NCBI GenBank assembly: GCA_024364805.1
Contig: CM044517.1
Location: 81,121,301 to 81,149,111 of the forward strand
Reading direction: 5' to 3'
Origin: Euprymna scolopes
Lineage: Eukaryota > Mollusca > Cephalopoda > Sepiida > Sepiolidae
DNA: 27,811 nucleotides
Shown: positions 1 to 8,817 of the stretch, one piece after another
Numbering within the stretch: position 1 is the first letter of the stretch
Layout of the letters: each line of letters begins with the position of its first letter
Made by a program: the position numbers and the translations under genes
Notes under the pieces: model-generated
Seen by the model: the letters and a program-made list of their open reading frames with translations, nothing else
Database searches by the model: none
What the model was told of the DNA's origin: nothing

Positions 1-220
1 AAAAAAAAAAAAAAATGATGATGATAATGACGACGATGACGACAATGATGATGATTGAGGAGTGGATTATGATGATGATAATGATGATGACAACAATGCT
101 GCAGATGATGATAATGATGATGACAACAATGATGCTGATGATGGGAAAGTGGATGATGATGATGCTGATGATGGAGAAGTGGATTATAATGATGATGAAA
201 ATGATAGGGTTGATGAGGGT
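1..220. repeat. A-tract and GAT/GAC/AAT-rich trinucleotide repeat
   Basis: An opening A-tract is followed by about 200 bases of imperfect GAT, GAC and AAT triplets. Read as protein it would be an Asp/Asn chain, but there is no ATG context, splice signal or homology. I treat it as simple sequence in the 3' intron of the STYXL1-like gene. Confidence 0.85.
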
Positions 221-288
221 GATATACCATCAAACAAAATGGTTGATATACCATCAAACAAAATGGTTGATATACCATCAAACAAAAT
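221..288. repeat. 24-bp minisatellite, about 2.9 copies
   Basis: Unit GATATACCATCAAACAAAATGGTT occurs at 221, 245 and 269 (last copy short) with no visible mismatches. The unit resembles the 3' end of the short retroposon at 10333-10610 (GGGTTGATATGCCGTAAAAC). Confidence 0.9.
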
Positions 289-344
289 GAAATAATCAAA
301 TATTTTTAAAAAAATTTTTTCAAAAAGGTTTCCAATATACTTAC

Positions 345-445
345 TTTTAAGCTGTATTTTTTGTGTTTCATGAGATAGGCAATCACGATTGTTACACTCC
401 TGCTGATTCCAAATTCCGAAAAAATAAGAACAATTTGGGAATTGT
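345..445 (-). CDS. STYXL1: STYXL1-like exon: degenerate phosphatase signature loop
   Basis: This is a 101-nt exon with acceptor TTATTTTCCAG and donor GTAAGTAT. Two bases (AC) complete an Asp codon, and it ends in phase 0. It encodes NSQIVLIFSEFGISRSVTI, then VIAYLMKHKKYSLK. In active dual-specificity phosphatases this loop is HCxxGxSRS. Here it is FSEFGISRS: Ser replaces the nucleophilic Cys, Phe replaces the His before it, and the loop Arg is kept. Human MK-STYX has the same pair (FSTQGISRS), so the domain is predicted to be catalytically inactive. The AYLM helix and the following lysines match the human order. The next exon (about 35 residues) is not visible before position 1. Confidence 0.92.
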
Positions 446-899
446 CTGGAAAATAAATTGAATTCAGTAGCATTTAACACAAAGAATCGTATGTTTAACC
501 TGCAACCTCCAAATACGAAGACGTTCAGAGTCACTTCCCTTGAAACAGTCTCCATGTTGGCAAAGAACCGATTGCCTAGCAAAACTAGATAGATCGACAA
601 GGCAATATTCATGTAAAGAATCAGTACTTGGAAATTACTGTTTTGTGGACAATTTGCTTGTTTTCATCTTGGAGATCTTCAGACAGGGGAAGACAATTTA
701 AGTAGACCATATCCGAAAATGTTGAAGGAAAATATGACATGGTATCGGGGTCCAAAGCCTAAGATGCTTAAATGCTAGTGGCCTCATGGATCAACGAAAA
801 AAGTCACCCAAGCACCTATGGAACTGTTTGGAAAGCCAGCTTAGGATAAATATCAATTTTAAGATCCATAGTTTTCACCTTATGCAGTACCACTAGAAG

Positions 900-2690
900 T
901 CAAATGAGTCACTAGATGTCTTCATCACATGAGCCACAACATTGGCACAAAAATGTGACTTTACAGATGAGGAGCTGACCAAGAGACTTATAGAGCTCGT
1001 TCATATTTTCAACACTATATGACGTTTTCTAGAACAAATTCTATACATAACCAATGTACTGACCAAAGGCAGGAAATACAAAGCTCTTACTGCCGGAAAT
1101 GACTAGCTGGACCAACTGGAAATGCCAAAAGAAGAAAGACTATATAATATTTACCGAAGCAGGAAGTATGGGAACTGCGATATAAGCCACAAATCTTGAC
1201 AGTTCCTAGCATACAATGATGAGTACTCTGCATGCGGAAGTGAGGAACATTGAGTGAAGTGCCGCAAAAATAATAAATCAAAAGAATGCAAAAAGAAAAG
1301 CAGACACAGAAGCAAGTCTCACAACGAATCCCCAAGGAGAACTGAACACAGGCGACAAAAGGAGAACATCAACTGCATCAATACTGGAAGTGATGGAGAT
1401 AATTACTTACAGCAGTTCCACCCTCTCTCAATGATAAATGCATGGATAGTATAACCAGAGAACCTAGGGACAAAGCCAGCATGACCTTGAATATCGAATC
1501 ACTTCACCTGAAATGCAGAACATACAAAACTCTTCACATGAAAATCGATTCTGGAGCATCTGACATCACAATCCTATTGAGAAATTTCCAACCGATTTAT
1601 GGAACATCACTAAAGGTCCTCTCCATTCTGCAACCTTGCTCACATGTGAAACTCACCTCATATAGAGGTGATCAAATTCGATGTCTTGGAACCATCAGCT
1701 TTCCATGTCAGTATAGAATGGACAAATACAACATTTATACAGAGTAGAAGTACCAGAACCTGCAGCCGTAGATCTTATGACATGCGAAAACCTGAAGCTA
1801 ATAACGATACATGCGGACACCTTTAAAAAGTGTTTAAATATGGCTATCCCTTCTATCAGCCAACTTATGTCACAATACCCCAAGCAGCAGTGGCGGCTCG
1901 TGCATGGAGCTGTGGGACTTTGATGTTTTATAATGCTTATATATGACACCCTATTTTCTTATAATAAATCTCCACTTGATGTCGATTTTTACCAGCATGG
2001 GAAGGTCAGTAAATAGCCAAGTTTGTTATTTTTAATAAAAGTTTTTGCGTATTATCCATTTGTGATTGATTATTTGCCTGTGTTATATATTTGAATATTT
2101 ATTTGAATGTTTGTTTATTATTTGATTAAATATTTACTTATATATTCGAATTTCTTTTACACGATATTAAAACAATACGTAAAATTTTTGAAGCAGCAGC
2201 ACCCCCAATAATCTCAGCCACGAGCCGCCACTGCCAAGCAGTCTAATAGGATCGGAACTTTTAGTGGGACCACCAAACTCCTACTAAAGGAAGATGCAGA
2301 ACCTTTTCATCGACTCTCCACACAAATGCAGTATCCACCTAAAAGACAAATTGAAAGAGGAAATTAACAGGTTCCTTGGGGAAAATATGCTCTGGAAAGT
2401 TGAGGACCACATAGACTGGTGTTCCAGTTTCGCATACAGAACAAAGAAAGACAGGTCCCTCTGAATATGCATGGGCCCACAGAAACTCAACACCAGCCTC
2501 AAAAGATGTCCACGCAAAATACTGACAGTGGAAGAGCAGAACCCAGCCATTGCAAAAGCCAAGGTGTTCAATAAACTTGATGCCAAGGCAGAATACTGGT
2601 CGGTCTATCTGGATGAAGAATTAATGAAGATGTTGGTTAATAAACAACTTTATTTAGGAGAGTTAGGTCGGTAAGGATTACATCCGGCCC
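900..2690 (+). mobile_element. Ty3/Gypsy LTR retrotransposon fossil, broken, interrupted by a hAT MITE
   Basis: Parts recognisable in order on the plus strand: the end of a gag-like region (about 940-1250), a retropepsin segment with the DSGA active-site motif (about 1480-1740), and the start of reverse transcriptase (about 2290-2630; MGPQKLNTSLKR and KVFNKLDAKAEYW correspond to the usual RT start). No LTRs were identified around it. The coding parts carry multiple breaks, so it is old and inactive. The right limit is uncertain because similarity fades after about 2640. Confidence 0.75.
1888..2233. mobile_element. hAT-type MITE, 346 bp, with 8-bp target duplication
   Basis: The ends are perfect 15-bp inverted repeats, CAGTGGCGGCTCGTG at 1888-1902 and its reverse complement at 2219-2233. 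They are flanked by an exact 8-bp duplication, CCAAGCAG, at 1880-1887 and 2234-2241. An 8-bp duplication with CAG...CTG termini is characteristic of hAT transposons. The AT-rich interior has no coding capacity, so it is non-autonomous. It sits inside the Gypsy fossil and is therefore younger than it. Confidence 0.93.
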
Positions 2691-3208
2691 CATACATTCT
2701 GAGGTAAACTCCCCCTTGTTTAGTTGTAGTCTGTTTTGTCTACGACATTGCGTGCATTTTAGTGGAACCATCAAACTTCTAAATTTTATTACTTAATACC
2801 AATCATGGAACAAAGATGTCATATCCCCAAAATCATATAAATTGATCAAGTAGTTTTTTTTAACAAAGAAAATCAGATTTTATTACAAAGCGAGACACTA
2901 TTTTTTTGATCCGCCATCTGTTATAAATATTTTATAAATCAGGGGGACACAATTCAATTTGAACCATCAAGATTAAAATCAGCCTTATAATGGATACAAT
3001 TTACTGTTAAAATTGCTAAATATCGTAAATTTTTATTTTATTACTTAAAAATAAAATCACTTGATCAATTTATCCGTACTTTTTTTAAATTATGTTGAGT
3101 TCTAAATAAGAACCAATAATATTTTTTAAAACTGGCAAGCAAAAGTTAGGATTAATAGTTATTTACATGAGGTAAACTCTAATGTTAGAGTTTGCAAAAT
3201 GTACTTAC
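2691..3208. other. Intronic stretch, nothing recognised
   Basis: AT-rich sequence with no exon or clear repeat boundary. A short inverted match around TTGATCAAG (2841-2852 and about 3060-3070) is the only structure noticed. Confidence 0.5.
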
Positions 3209-3294
3209 CAATAAAGTCGCAAGCTGCTTCAAAAAATGGACGCAGATTCATAGAACTCTCGTCTGCTTTTGAAATATGAAGAACTGAGGAAACC
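3209..3294 (-). CDS. STYXL1: STYXL1-like exon: general-acid loop region
   Basis: This is an 86-nt exon with acceptor TTTCTTTTAG and donor GTAAGTAC. One base (G) completes an Arg codon, and one base (G) is left over. It encodes VSSVLHISKADESSMNLRPF then FEAACDFI. It matches [25 protein letters not shown] of human MK-STYX, the part of the fold that holds the general-acid Asp in active dual-specificity phosphatases; an Asp (KADES) is present near the expected place. The exon lies only about 35 bases from a retroposon insertion (3330-3880). Confidence 0.88.
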
Positions 3295-3329
3295 CTAAAA
3301 GAAACCAAAACCAAAAATGATCAAACACA

Positions 3330-3880
3330 AAAGGAGAGTAGAGAATGGAGGGTTAGGGTTTACTTTCGGCAACTTCGTAACTCTCACTTCCGTTATTTGG
3401 TCTTTTAGTTCTCACATGAGCAAAGCTTCTTTCTCAGAACTGCACGCCTATGGAATTGTCTTTCGTTTTCCTGCTGTCCAGCTAACTACAATATGGTTGT
3501 CTTCAAGTCTAATGTAAACAAGTTTTTGATGAGCCGTTCCATATAAGTTAACAAATTTACCGAATTTCCATCACTAACGATTACTGTATTGTCCAATTTC
3601 TACTGAACACTCTTTAACCCATATCCTCGAGTGGCCTCTTAGCCTTGATAAGTGGTGATGCCTATGTAAAAAAAAAAAAAAAAAAAAAAAACATTCCAGG
3701 AGCAATGGTTTTGACAAACTTGGAAAAATTGCTGTTTTCTGGCTCGGAATACATCTATTTAGCAATTATCATTGGCTAGTTTTCGATCTTGAAATAATAT
3801 TTTTTTAGCTCCTTACATCAAATGGCTTCATGCTTTGTCTAGAGCGACCCTCTCCCTCCCCACCAAAAAAAGAGAATTGT
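3330..3880 (+). mobile_element. Retroposon 3' end (family B), split by a younger LINE tail
   Basis: The two halves, 3330-3417 and 3691-3880, align in order with one uninterrupted copy at 7076-7320. Shared blocks include TTCACTTCC/TTATTTNGTC, ATTGGCTAGTTTT and TTACATCAAATGGCTTC. Both copies end in an A-rich tail. The class is not established; a LINE or SINE 3' end in plus orientation is likely. Confidence 0.7.
3418..3690 (+). mobile_element. CR1/Jockey-like LINE, 5'-truncated 3' end with poly-A
   Basis: It starts inside the C-terminal RT-region coding sequence (frame SFFLRTARLWN-like, ending NKFLMSRSI and a stop) and continues through a 3' UTR with GCCTTGATAAGTGGTGATG to an A-tail of about 23. 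The flanks share ACAT (3414-3417 and 3691-3694), and the undisturbed copy at 7076-7320 has a single site there, so this is a precise insertion into family B. Confidence 0.85.
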
Positions 3881-4164
3881 ATAATTTATTGAACTAAAAT
3901 AAAATTCATATCCTTATTTTTGGATCCCGACAGATATATGTAGTAAAGTCATATCCTGATTACAACTTGATACTCAAAATAACAAAACCGGATGTTAATT
4001 TCTCAACAGCTTCGGCGCATGTGGCAGAGACAGACAACATTTGGTCTCTCTGCGCACATCTTCATTTCCACCAACTGATCACGTGACATTGAGGCAATGA
4101 AATAGCAGCAGCTGATCAACCCGTACAAAAAGGGGATGGATTTTTTTTTTAACTCAACAGCAGT

Positions 4165-4324
4165 TACAAGTTTTTGATGAGACGTTCCATATAAGTTAAC
4201 AAATTTATCGAATTTCCATTACTAACGATTACTATATTGTCCAATTGTCTACTGTACACTCTTTAACCCTTATCCTCGAGTGGTCTCTAGGCCTTGATAA
4301 GTAGTGATGCATATGTAAAAAAAA
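4165..4324 (+). mobile_element. CR1/Jockey-like LINE 3' UTR fragment
   Basis: Nearly the same 160 bases as the last part of the 3418-3690 copy, from AAGTTTTTGATGAG through GCCTTGATAAGTAGTGATG to a short A-tail. Only the last codons and the 3' UTR remain, so it is a severely 5'-truncated copy of the same subfamily. Confidence 0.85.
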
Positions 4325-4329
4325 CATTT

Positions 4330-5380
4330 CACTGCGAAGCAGTAATAACAGGACTTCTTTTCTTCCCTCTCATTTATTCTCATTTTCACGGTTAGGTGTT
4401 TCCTGCAGGGATTTACAATGCTTTCTTTCTTTAGTCTCTTAGTAGCTCAGTCGAATGCTTCCACGACTGACAAAGTCAACGTCCTCTCATGGACAGCTCT
4501 CTCGTTCTGACTCTTACTTCTATCTCCACAAAACCTATTCTGTCTTTGTTTTCCAGGTCAATTCCATTGTTTATTGTTTTTTCTAAAATGGAATTCCTAA
4601 ATCTATTTCATTACATAAATATCTCTGTAATGTTTTATTCATAACATTCCTAAATCTAAGTTAAATTTCCTCCGTTAGATTTTAACATAAATATTTTAGC
4701 TAAACATTCCTTTCTTCCAACACATTCACTAACTTTTTCTACCTAACAAAAATCAATAATAATAATAATCGTTCAGCCTTTTAGCATTGCTTGCCATAGC
4801 ATAACACAGCTACTACACTGTGGTCATAGCCAAAAGTCCCAACATAACAAGTCAAGCATCTACTATAGAAATGTTGATAGGGTAGAGAAAGACTGTTGCA
4901 AGTAACTGCATAGTTCATCTCCCATGGATTTTGAAGTTGATTTTGTTTTCTATCAAAGCAGAATAGAGTGCTCAGACCGAAATGTATCCAAAAAAGTTTC
5001 CAAATCTATCAGCAGTATTCCATTTTATTGTATTTAGAAACGAAGATTCATTCTGGAGTAGTAATGAGATTCGTACTAATGCTAAAAAGCAAATGGCTCT
5101 AATAGCTACTTTCTTTCTTTTTCTCCTTCGTTAAGATTCAATTTCTTTGTCACCTCTTAGTTTTCACAGTAACGTGCTAACTCAAAGTATTTTCAGCCAT
5201 TAAAAGATCATTTCAAATCCCAAAAGTGACACTTTTATATCAAAGTAACTTAGAAACTCCTATAAAACAAACAGTTCAAAAAACGTATGCTCAGCACCCC
5301 CAGGAAAGTTGAAAAGGAATCTCCAATGACTCGCATACAAGCCTTCTTCATCTCACACACATTTAAACATTAGCGACATT
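4330..5380. other. Intronic stretch, nothing recognised
   Basis: There is no exon, mobile-element terminus or long repeat I can support. A pyrimidine-rich stretch (4350-4580) and an AAT run (4757-4768) are the only compositional features. Confidence 0.5.
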
Positions 5381-5383
5381 TAG

Positions 5384-5900
5384 GTGAACAGAACTCACAT
5401 CTATACACGCACTAACAAAAACAAGGTAAACCAACACACATACATATGGCCATGCTTCAAAATACTCACATACATATATTACTTATATATATATAATAAT
5501 AATAAATTCATATTATATATGAACATTTTGACTTGTGACTATTTACTCGACTTTCTTTACACAATTTGCATACTTGAAAACAACTTTTTTTTATATATAT
5601 TCTTATAAAATTTTATATATAAAAAGGCTTTATTATAAAAATTTTTTTCACAATTTTAGCATTTACAAAACTCTGTTCATGTTTATAGCTAGCACTTGCT
5701 TACTGGTGACTCTTCTATACTCTCAATATTTGATTTATTTCTGTTTTTGATATGCATGCATTTTCTGTATATATCTTCATTTTTGGTGTGGTTCCTAACA
5801 TTAACCAATGACGTTGTTGTTCAAAATGGTCCTACCAAGGCCAGAGACCGTGTCACACATCTGAGTATTTTTCTTGTAATAAAAGTGTCATGTGTTGAAA
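5384..5900. other. Very AT-rich intronic stretch
   Basis: Runs of TATATA, ATAATAATAA and TTATAAAA (about 5460-5650) dominate. Open frames here are hydrophobic by composition only and show no homology. Confidence 0.55.
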
Positions 5901-5901
5901 C

Positions 5902-5971
5902 TATGTGCATACACACACGCACACACACACGCGCACACACACGCGTGCACACACACACACACACACACACA
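5902..5971. repeat. (CA)n microsatellite with CG steps
   Basis: 70 bases of strictly alternating purine and pyrimidine, mostly CA with interspersed CG steps (CGCACAC, CGCG, CGTG). Confidence 0.95.
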
Positions 5972-5982
5972 GAGGCAGTTGA

Positions 5983-6022
5983 CAGATCTGTCAAAACTGA
6001 GTGCAGATCTGTCAAAACTGAG
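5983..6022. repeat. Two tandem 21-bp units around a 12-bp palindrome
   Basis: CAGATCTGTCAAAACTGAG is repeated at 5983 and 6004. The first copy sits in the perfect palindrome GACAGATCTGTC (5981-5992). Confidence 0.85.
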
Positions 6023-6024
6023 GT

Positions 6025-6738
6025 GAATAGATCAAGTAATTGATTTCACAGTTGCCAGGGTTAAACACCTGCAAGAGAACAGGTTGATATAAACAAATGA
6101 AACAACAGAAAGTCAAAGAGCGATAGTTAGCCATAAGTCATGTCGCTTAACACAGTGAGAAATAAATGTGTTTTATATTTTTCAAACAAACAATATTTTG
6201 TTGAGAGTACTTTTCTTGGCTGACAAGAAACTGATATTTGTTCAACCCAGCTACAAAATGTTTTGAGTGTCAGAAAAAAAAGGAAAAAGCAATAGAATTC
6301 TTAACTGGGAACGATTACTGATACGCACCCAACAGCAACACTGATATGGATGCAAATAATAATGTTGCCATGGACTCGACCAGCAACATGAATACAAACT
6401 TGAACGATAATGTCGGCACAGATTAAGAGCAACCTACGAAGCCCCTGACAAATGACTCAAGTGTTGTCCCGAATGCATGCTCGAAATTACGTCTGTTCTT
6501 AAACACGTTTGCACATGTAGGTTACAGAGGTTAGTCTTAGAAGTTTATCAAAAACAAGAAACTTTCTCAACGATAAAGCAGTAAGTTCACTTTGGGAAAA
6601 ACAAGAATCCGATTGATGATAATTAATAAAGAGGGGAAAAAATGTAGGAAAAGTTTGGAACTTTTTTAATAAACTTGTGTCCACGTTTGCTTAAATGAAA
6701 ACAGGGTGAAACAATTCGGCAATCGCTGTTCCTCTTAC
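6025..6738. other. Intronic stretch downstream of exon 6739-6893, nothing recognised
   Basis: Neither strand gives an exon with matching splice phase, and no repeat family shared with the rest of the window was found. Confidence 0.5.
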
Positions 6739-6893
6739 CTTTTGATTTTAGGCGGAAGGAGTTGGGAACAGTTGATGTGGGCCGAAATGTCCATCTCTTT
6801 GTGGATATAAGCAAGGCAGGCGTGTTTGAAATTTCCGAGGTAAAGTTTCGTTGGAATAATCTCGTAAGGATAGGTCTGCAAGTCATCAAGTTC
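6739..6893 (-). CDS. STYXL1: STYXL1-like exon: start of phosphatase-like domain
   Basis: This is a 155-nt exon, the largest, with acceptor GTTTCTGTAG and donor GTAAGAGG. It starts in phase 0 and ends with two bases (AG). It encodes 51 residues beginning ELDDLQTYPYEIIPTKLYLG, then NFKHACLAYIHKEMDISAHI and NCSQLLPPKIK. It matches the human stretch [40 protein letters not shown]. The pattern PxEIIPxxLYLGN is the usual first strand of dual-specificity phosphatase folds, and AHINCS equals the next strand (xHVINV in active members). A longer open frame over the same bases in another frame is a shadow. Confidence 0.92.
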
Positions 6894-7075
6894 CTACAGA
6901 AACGTGTTAAAGAATGAAGAAAAATAAAAAGCAAATAAATAGATGAGAAACGAACAAATTTCTGAATTGTTTTCTTTTGTCTTCATGTTAGTCACTTATA
7001 AGCACTAAAACTATTCAACAAATAGGCATGAAGAAACTTTGAAAGATAAAATGTTAATATTACTGTTGTATATTT

Positions 7076-7320
7076 AAGGGGAGTATAAAGTGGACCTCAG
7101 GTTTACTGTCAACAGCCTTGTAACCTTCACTTCCCTTATTTTGTCCTTTAGCCATCACATTCTACAAGCGATGTTTCTGACAAAGGGGGAATAATTGCTG
7201 AATCATAATCTAGCCATCTAACACTTATTGTTGGCTAGTTTTTAGTCTTGAAGTAGTATAATTTCAGTTGCTTACATCAATTGGCTTCTCACCTTGCCTG
7301 AAGCGATTTCCATAAAAAAA
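7076..7320 (+). mobile_element. Retroposon 3' end (family B), uninterrupted copy
   Basis: Aligns with 3330-3417 plus 3691-3880 without the LINE that splits that copy. It ends in an A-run at about 7313-7321. It serves as the empty-site reference for the 3418-3690 insertion. Confidence 0.7.
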
Positions 7321-7444
7321 AACTTATTAGGTCTGGAGTACAAGACATAACACCTGGCCAAAAGAAATAAAACTTGACTGATTGACACAATCTGAGCATT
7401 GGTGGTGAAAAGACAGAAGTTTGGTTTTGAATGTACTAAAGGTA

Positions 7445-7708
7445 ACTAGCCATTTTTATCTCATTGCACCACATGCTACAGGTCAGAGGAGAGAGAATCT
7501 GCAAGATCCTGATCTTTATCGGCATTTGAAGTGTTACTATAGATGGTAGTAGTGTCTGCAGAGATGTCGACTAATGAACAAAGAATGTGATTTGGGAGGT
7601 CGTTGATGAAGATCAGGAACAGAGTTGGGCCCAGAATGGATCCCTGAGTCATCCCAGTGTTAATACTATCAGCTTTAGATTTGTAGCAGCCGAAACTTGC
7701 TACAATCA
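7445..7708 (-). mobile_element. APE-type LINE (CR1/Jockey-like): RT palm segment
   Basis: The minus-strand frame contains TGMTQGSILGPTLFLIFIND, the conserved block before the RT catalytic loop. VDISADTTTIY follows, where active elements have FADDTT, so the catalytic box is altered. It continues the RT frame that stops at 8818; the two parts are separated by the insertion 7709-8817. Confidence 0.85.
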
Positions 7709-8817
7709 CAGGCAGGAGCTAATTCTCACGATTCGAGATTTGAAATCCATTTTCTCCCTAGCTTGTCCAATCACAAGCCAGCTCTCAATCATGTGACCGA
7801 GTACATAAAAGGTGAAATCTGAAACTCTTATTTCTCTTTCTCACTCGCTCCAGCTGGCAGCAGACTTTGCCAGGGGATTTGACTCCTGGCCGAATGTGAG
7901 TACAACAAGCTAACTATGGCTCTCTTCAAACTCACATTTATTTCCATGTGTGGTACCAAAACGACCATAAAGTATTATGCTACAGGACTACTCTTGTCGA
8001 TACACTGACACACACACCCTTTGTTCTGTCTCTACTATCAGACGCACGCTCCCACAACATTTTTTTTTTTTTTTTTTTACACGTTGGTCACCACTTATCA
8101 AGGCCCGGAAGATTTGATGAAGTGTTTACTTAAGGGGGCGGTTCATTAGGAATTTGTTTACATTGGACTTGAACACATCCAAGTTGTAGTCAGGTGGGAA
8201 GCAGGCAGATGGAACAGAGTTCCACAGGCGTGCAGTTCTAAGAAAGAAGCTTTGTTCATGGAATCCACGTTTTGATTTAGGCACAGATAAAGAGTGGGGG
8301 AAATTTTTCACAATGGATTCAGCTAGACAGGTGTTTTTCATGAAAGATTGGCGAGGGGGGACCAAAGATTGGAGCTCAGACGAGCACCTGCCATGGAAAT
8401 AACGATAAAACAAGGATAGGCTCGCAACATCTCTTCTGTGGGAGAGAGGTTGCAGGATAGAGAAAAGGGCATCCCCCACTAAGCCACGAAGTCTATTTTG
8501 TACTCTGTCAAGGCAGGATAGGCTGTTTTTAGCAGCTCCTGCCCAGATATGGCAGCAGTATTCCATCCTTGGACGTACTTGGCATACGCACTGAACACCT
8601 TTCTCTTTCTTTCTCTTTCAACTAATGTCTAATCTTTGTCTCCACAGCAGGAACTCTTTTCACGACTACTATAGATGCAAACATGCACAAACACTTAACT
8701 CTCCTAACCTGTTTCTCTCTTCTACTAATGCTACTAACGAAGATGACAAATAAAGTTGTTTATTAATATAGAATGAAACTCCATTTTGTTGTCTTTCATT
8801 TCTATAGATTTCTGCCC
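7709..8817. mobile_element. 1.1-kb insertion into the LINE, LTR-like, class unresolved
   Basis: ATCA is present on both sides (7705-7708 and 8818-8821), and removing the segment makes the host LINE frame run on. Its ends carry short inverted GGCAG/CTGCC. Inside are a TATA-like GTACATAAAAGG (about 7801-7812) and a poly-A-signal-like AAATAAAG (about 8748), as in many LTRs, but the ends are not the usual TG...CA. A younger LINE fragment (8059-8590) lies within it. It has no coding sequence of its own and is presumably inactive. Confidence 0.55.
8059..8590 (-). mobile_element. CR1/Jockey-like LINE, 5'-truncated, C-terminus and 3' UTR
   Basis: An intact 146-codon frame (8126-8566, minus strand) runs from MEYCCHIWAGA through LQPLSHRRDVASLSLFYRYF and FFLRTARLWNSVPSACFPP to NKFLMNRPLK, the usual C-terminus after the RT domain. 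A 3' UTR with GCCTTGATAAGTGGTGACC follows, and then an A-tail (T-run 8060-8078 on the plus strand). It is the best preserved copy of this subfamily here and the innermost of three nested insertions. Confidence 0.9.

Noticed and set aside
62-295. Asp-rich open frame
   Set aside because: Product of the GAT/GAC triplet repeat and a minisatellite; no homology or splice context.
184-612. 142-codon minus-strand frame
   Set aside because: Mostly intron. The real coding part is the exon 345-445 in another frame, supported by splice sites and homology.
2636-2665. Match between the end of the Gypsy fossil and the 3' part of the 7709-8817 insertion (TTAATAAACAACTTTATTT and reverse complement)
   Set aside because: The shared stretch is short and AT-rich, and the neighbouring order differs; not enough to call a common LTR.
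5696-6043. 115-codon frame with a His/Thr run
   Set aside because: Comes from the CA microsatellite.
6623-6934. 103-codon minus-strand frame
   Set aside because: Shadow of exon 6739-6893 in the wrong frame; it reads through both splice sites.
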